NCBI GenBank assembly: GCA_029210175.1
Contig: JARGPL010000009.1
Coordinates: 62,001 to 126,000 of the forward strand
DNA: 64,000 nucleotides
From: Minwuia sp.
GTDB taxonomy: Bacteria; Pseudomonadota; Alphaproteobacteria; Minwuiales; Minwuiaceae
Reading direction: 5' to 3'
The position numbers and the translations under genes were made by a program. Each line of letters opens with the position of its first letter. The stretch's first letter is position 1. The notes beneath the pieces were generated by a model. The model worked only from the letters and a program-made list of their open reading frames with translations. It had not been told where the DNA came from and did not search any database. Below, one piece after another: positions 61,895 through 64,000 of this stretch.

Positions 61895-62508
61895 GCCCCG
61901 ATGACATCCGTGCCCGGCTGCTGCAGCCTGCGCAGCCCGAATGGGGCCATTCGGATTTCGACCTGACACCGGAAACCCGCCCGAAGGCAGACGCGCGCCT
62001 GAAGCCGGCGGCGGTTCTGGTGCCGATCATCGACCGTCCGGAGGGGCCGACGGTGCTGCTGACCCGGCGCACGGCGCATCTGTCGTCCCATGCCGGGCAG
62101 ATCAGCTTTCCCGGTGGCCGCGCCGAACCGGAAGATGCGTCGCCGGAGATCACGGCCTTGCGGGAAACCGAGGAAGAGGTGGGGATCGACCGGGACATCA
62201 TCGACATTGTCGGACGGCTGGACACCTATCGCACCGTCACCAATTACGCGGTGACGCCGGTTGTGGGCATCGTGCGACCGCAGTTCGCCTGCAGCCCCGA
62301 TGCCTACGAGGTTGCGGAGGTCTTCGAGGCACCGCTTTCGTTCCTGCTCGACAGCCGCAACCACGTGCGCCATTCGGGCTGGTTCAACGGCACGTCGCGC
62401 CGCTGGTGGGCCATGCCCTGGGGCGAATACTACATCTGGGGGGCCACCGCCGGAATGCTGATGAACCTTCACGCCCGTTTGATTGAACCGGAGAATTCCA
62501 GCACATGA
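61891..62508 (+). CDS. CoA pyrophosphatase, NUDIX family
   Basis: A 205-residue NUDIX hydrolase of the CoA/acyl-CoA diphosphatase type, which splits CoA to phosphopantetheine and 3',5'-ADP. The NUDIX box is GGRAEPEDASPEITALRETE followed by EEVGI, and the CoA-type signature upstream is VLLTRRTAHLSSHAGQISFP. It overlaps DUF1285 by ATGA and the DUF6111 gene by ATGA, forming a coupled trio. Confidence 0.93.
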   Translation: MSPDDIRARLLQPAQPEWGHSDFDLTPETRPKADARLKPAAVLVPIIDRPEGPTVLLTRRTAHLSSHAGQISFPGGRAEPEDASPEITALRETEEEVGIDRDIIDIVGRLDTYRTVTNYAVTPVVGIVRPQFACSPDAYEVAEVFEAPLSFLLDSRNHVRHSGWFNGTSRRWWAMPWGEYYIWGATAGMLMNLHARLIEPENSST

Positions 62509-62771
62509 CGAAAATCATCCTGCTCAGAATCCTGCTGTTTCTGTTGCCGTTCCTGATCTACTGGATCTACTGGCGGCTGATAAAGCGCCGTTCCGATGCC
62601 GGACGACCTGTATTTCCGGTGATGATCCTGACCATCTGCGGCCTGGTGCTGGTCGCAGGCTCGTTCTTCGTCCTGCGCGCCACGACGGGGGAGGGGACGG
62701 ATTCCACCTACGTGCCGCCACGATACGAAGACGGCAAGGTCATTCCCGCACAGAACATTCCCAAAGAGTAG
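62505..62771 (+). CDS. DUF6111-like small membrane protein
   Basis: An 88-residue protein with two membrane helices (IILLRILLFLLPFLIYWIYW and VFPVMILTICGLVLVAGSFF) separated by a short basic loop, and a hydrophilic tail (YVPPRYEDGKVIPAQN). It matches what I recall of DUF6111, a small inner-membrane protein of Rhodospirillales found after the CoA pyrophosphatase gene. Translation is coupled to the NUDIX gene (ATGA). Function unknown. Confidence 0.8.
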   Translation: MTKIILLRILLFLLPFLIYWIYWRLIKRRSDAGRPVFPVMILTICGLVLVAGSFFVLRATTGEGTDSTYVPPRYEDGKVIPAQNIPKE

Positions 62772-62775
62772 ACCC

Positions 62776-63855
62776 ATGGAAACCAACGACACCATCTCCA
62801 TCTCCATCGCCGTCCTGCCGGGAGACGGTATCGGTCCCGAGGTCACGGCCCCGGCGCTGGAGGTTCTGCACGCGGTCGCGAAGAACCGCGGCTTCAAGGT
62901 CGACGCGCGCGAACATGGTGCGGGGGCCGGTCATTACCGCGATCATGGCTCGGCCTTGCCGGAGGCGACGGTCAAGGCTGTCGAAGACGCTGATGCGACC
63001 TTGCTTGCGGCCATGGGGCTGCCCGATGTGCGCTGTGCGGACGGTACCGAAATCGTCCCCCAGATCGATCTGCGGGAGATATTCGGCCTGTATGGCGGTG
63101 TCCGACCGATCCGCGCCTGGTTGCCTTCGGCTGTGCCCCTGAAGGATCCGCGCGGGGCGGACATCGACTTCGTGCTGGTCAGGGAATCGACGGAAGGCCT
63201 GTTCGTCGAGCGGGGCAAGCGCAATGGCGATGCGGATCACGCCACTGACACCATGCGGGTGACGCGATCGGTCTCCGAGAAGCTGTTCCACTTCTCCTTC
63301 CAGCTGGCGCGCCAGCGTCGCGGCCAACTGACCCTGATCGACAAGGCGAACGTGCTGGGTTCCATGGCGTTCTTCCGGGAGATCTTCGACGCTGTTGCAC
63401 TGGAATACCCCGATGTGGAGGCACGTCATCTCTATGTCGATGCCGCTGCCATGCTGATGGTACAGCGCCCGTGGGACTTCGACGTCATGGTGACGGAGAA
63501 CATGTTCGGCGACATCCTCTCCGATCTGGCCGCTGGTCTGGTTGGCGGGCTTGGCCTCGCGCCGTCCGGCGATATCGGTGACAAGGCCGCGATTTTCCAG
63601 CCGAGCCATGGCACGGCACCGGACATCATGGGCAAGGGCATTGCCAATCCGCTTGCGACCATTCTGTCCGTCTCCCTGATGCTGGACTGGCTGGGACGAC
63701 GGTGGGAGGATCAGCGCCTGATCGCCGGTGCTGCGGATGTAGACGCTGCTGTCGCGAAGGCGCTGGCCGAAGGTGCGGCAACGACGATTGATCTTGGTGG
63801 TTCGGTGTGTACTGCCGACGTGGCCCAGGCGGTGATCGCGCGGCTCGGCACCTGA
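62776..63855 (+). CDS. Isocitrate/isopropylmalate dehydrogenase family protein
   Basis: A 359-residue beta-decarboxylating dehydrogenase. The N-terminus is AVLPGDGIGPEVTAPALEVL, the substrate-arginine region is FVLVRESTEGLFVERGKRN, the catalytic Lys and Asp regions are LTLIDKANVLGSMAFF and DVMVTENMFGDILSDLAAGL, and the cofactor loop is FQPSHGTAPDIMGKGIANPL. The substrate could be isopropylmalate, isocitrate, tartrate or a sugar acid. leuC/leuD are not nearby, and the gene overlaps a Gfo/Idh/MocA gene, which points away from leucine synthesis. Confidence 0.9.
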   Translation: METNDTISISIAVLPGDGIGPEVTAPALEVLHAVAKNRGFKVDAREHGAGAGHYRDHGSALPEATVKAVEDADATLLAAMGLPDVRCADGTEIVPQIDLREIFGLYGGVRPIRAWLPSAVPLKDPRGADIDFVLVRESTEGLFVERGKRNGDADHATDTMRVTRSVSEKLFHFSFQLARQRRGQLTLIDKANVLGSMAFFREIFDAVALEYPDVEARHLYVDAAAMLMVQRPWDFDVMVTENMFGDILSDLAAGLVGGLGLAPSGDIGDKAAIFQPSHGTAPDIMGKGIANPLATILSVSLMLDWLGRRWEDQRLIAGAADVDAAVAKALAEGAATTIDLGGSVCTADVAQAVIARLGT

Positions 63856-64000
63856 TGCGCGGGCGTCTGCGCGTCGCTGGCGTCGGCGCTGGATACTTCA
63901 GCCAGTTTCATTATAGATCCTGGCAACGCATTGATGCGGTTGATTTGATTGGTGTCTGCGATACCGATCTCGACCGTGCGAGAGCCATTGACCCGGATTG
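63855..64000 (+). CDS. Gfo/Idh/MocA family oxidoreductase, 5' end only
   Basis: The frame opens at the ATG at 63855, which shares a base with the upstream stop (TGATG), and stays open to the window edge (48 codons). The translation begins MRGRLRVAGVGAGYFSQFHY and continues to LIGVCDTDLDRARAI. This is the N-terminal NAD(P)-binding Rossmann unit (GxGxxxxxH, then a strand ending in CD) of the glucose-fructose oxidoreductase family. Coupling to the isocitrate/isopropylmalate-type dehydrogenase suggests a common sugar-acid pathway. The rest lies outside the window. Confidence 0.8.
   Translation, partial: MRGRLRVAGVGAGYFSQFHYRSWQRIDAVDLIGVCDTDLDRARAIDPD

Overview
The window looks like chromosomal DNA of an alphaproteobacterium, most likely a Rhodospirillales-type organism. 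It is GC-rich and densely coded. It carries a complete phoR-pstSCAB-phoU-phoB locus with the long PstC and PstA forms, a fused indolepyruvate ferredoxin oxidoreductase, the conserved cell-envelope and replication run rlpA-dacC-tmk-holB-metG-tatD, and DUF1285/NUDIX/DUF6111 neighbours. No rRNA, tRNA, CRISPR array, transposase or phage gene is visible. The lineage is inferred from gene content only.

Layout. 1-1800: glnA (cut by the window edge just after its adenylylation tyrosine) and glnB on the minus strand, with a candidate sigma-54 promoter before glnB. 1807-6086: a secreted formylglycine-enzyme-like protein coupled to a conserved unknown, then two large coupled unknown proteins. 6213-14488: MltB-type transglycosylase, RlpA, a PBP5/6-type carboxypeptidase, thymidylate kinase, DNA polymerase III delta prime, methionyl-tRNA synthetase, TatD and a metallo-hydrolase. 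14571-18168: a tightly coupled operon of flavin monooxygenase, benzoate-CoA-ligase-like enzyme and TfdA-type dioxygenase. 18178-23803: a HI0933/BaiN-type flavoprotein, an SDR without the usual catalytic Ser/Tyr, and the 1174-residue indolepyruvate oxidoreductase.

24099-27243 is the most unusual segment. It holds a polysaccharide-deacetylase-like gene converging on a three-gene operon of acyl carrier protein, LnmK/Pnap_2097-like hot-dog protein and GNAT-like protein. Spot-counted lines here are partly lower in GC, and no synthetase or polyketide gene lies beside it. It may be a small, poorly characterised acyl-transfer biosynthetic island.

27337-39672 is a catabolic stretch: glutathione reductase, succinate-semialdehyde-type dehydrogenase, MFS transporter, HxlR regulator with a PaaI-type thioesterase, zeta-class GST, HCCA-isomerase-like protein, HyuA/HyuB hydantoinase pair, a methyltransferase and an enoyl-CoA hydratase. 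39791-47479 is the phosphate-starvation locus, with a good Pho box before pstS. 47561-51716 holds two enoyl-CoA hydratases and a fused salicylyl/anthraniloyl-CoA monooxygenase-reductase, a paralogue of the monooxygenase at 14.6 kb. 51816-54293 holds a TPR protein, two PilZ-like proteins and a GST. 54369-61137 is a MoxR-DUF58-BatA/DUF4159-membrane protein operon. Divergent from it, 61268-64000 runs DUF1285, CoA pyrophosphatase, DUF6111, an isocitrate/isopropylmalate dehydrogenase family protein and the start of a Gfo/Idh/MocA oxidoreductase.

No gap between genes exceeds 300 bases; the largest (23804-24098, 295 bp) holds candidate promoter and operator signals for the divergent genes on either side.
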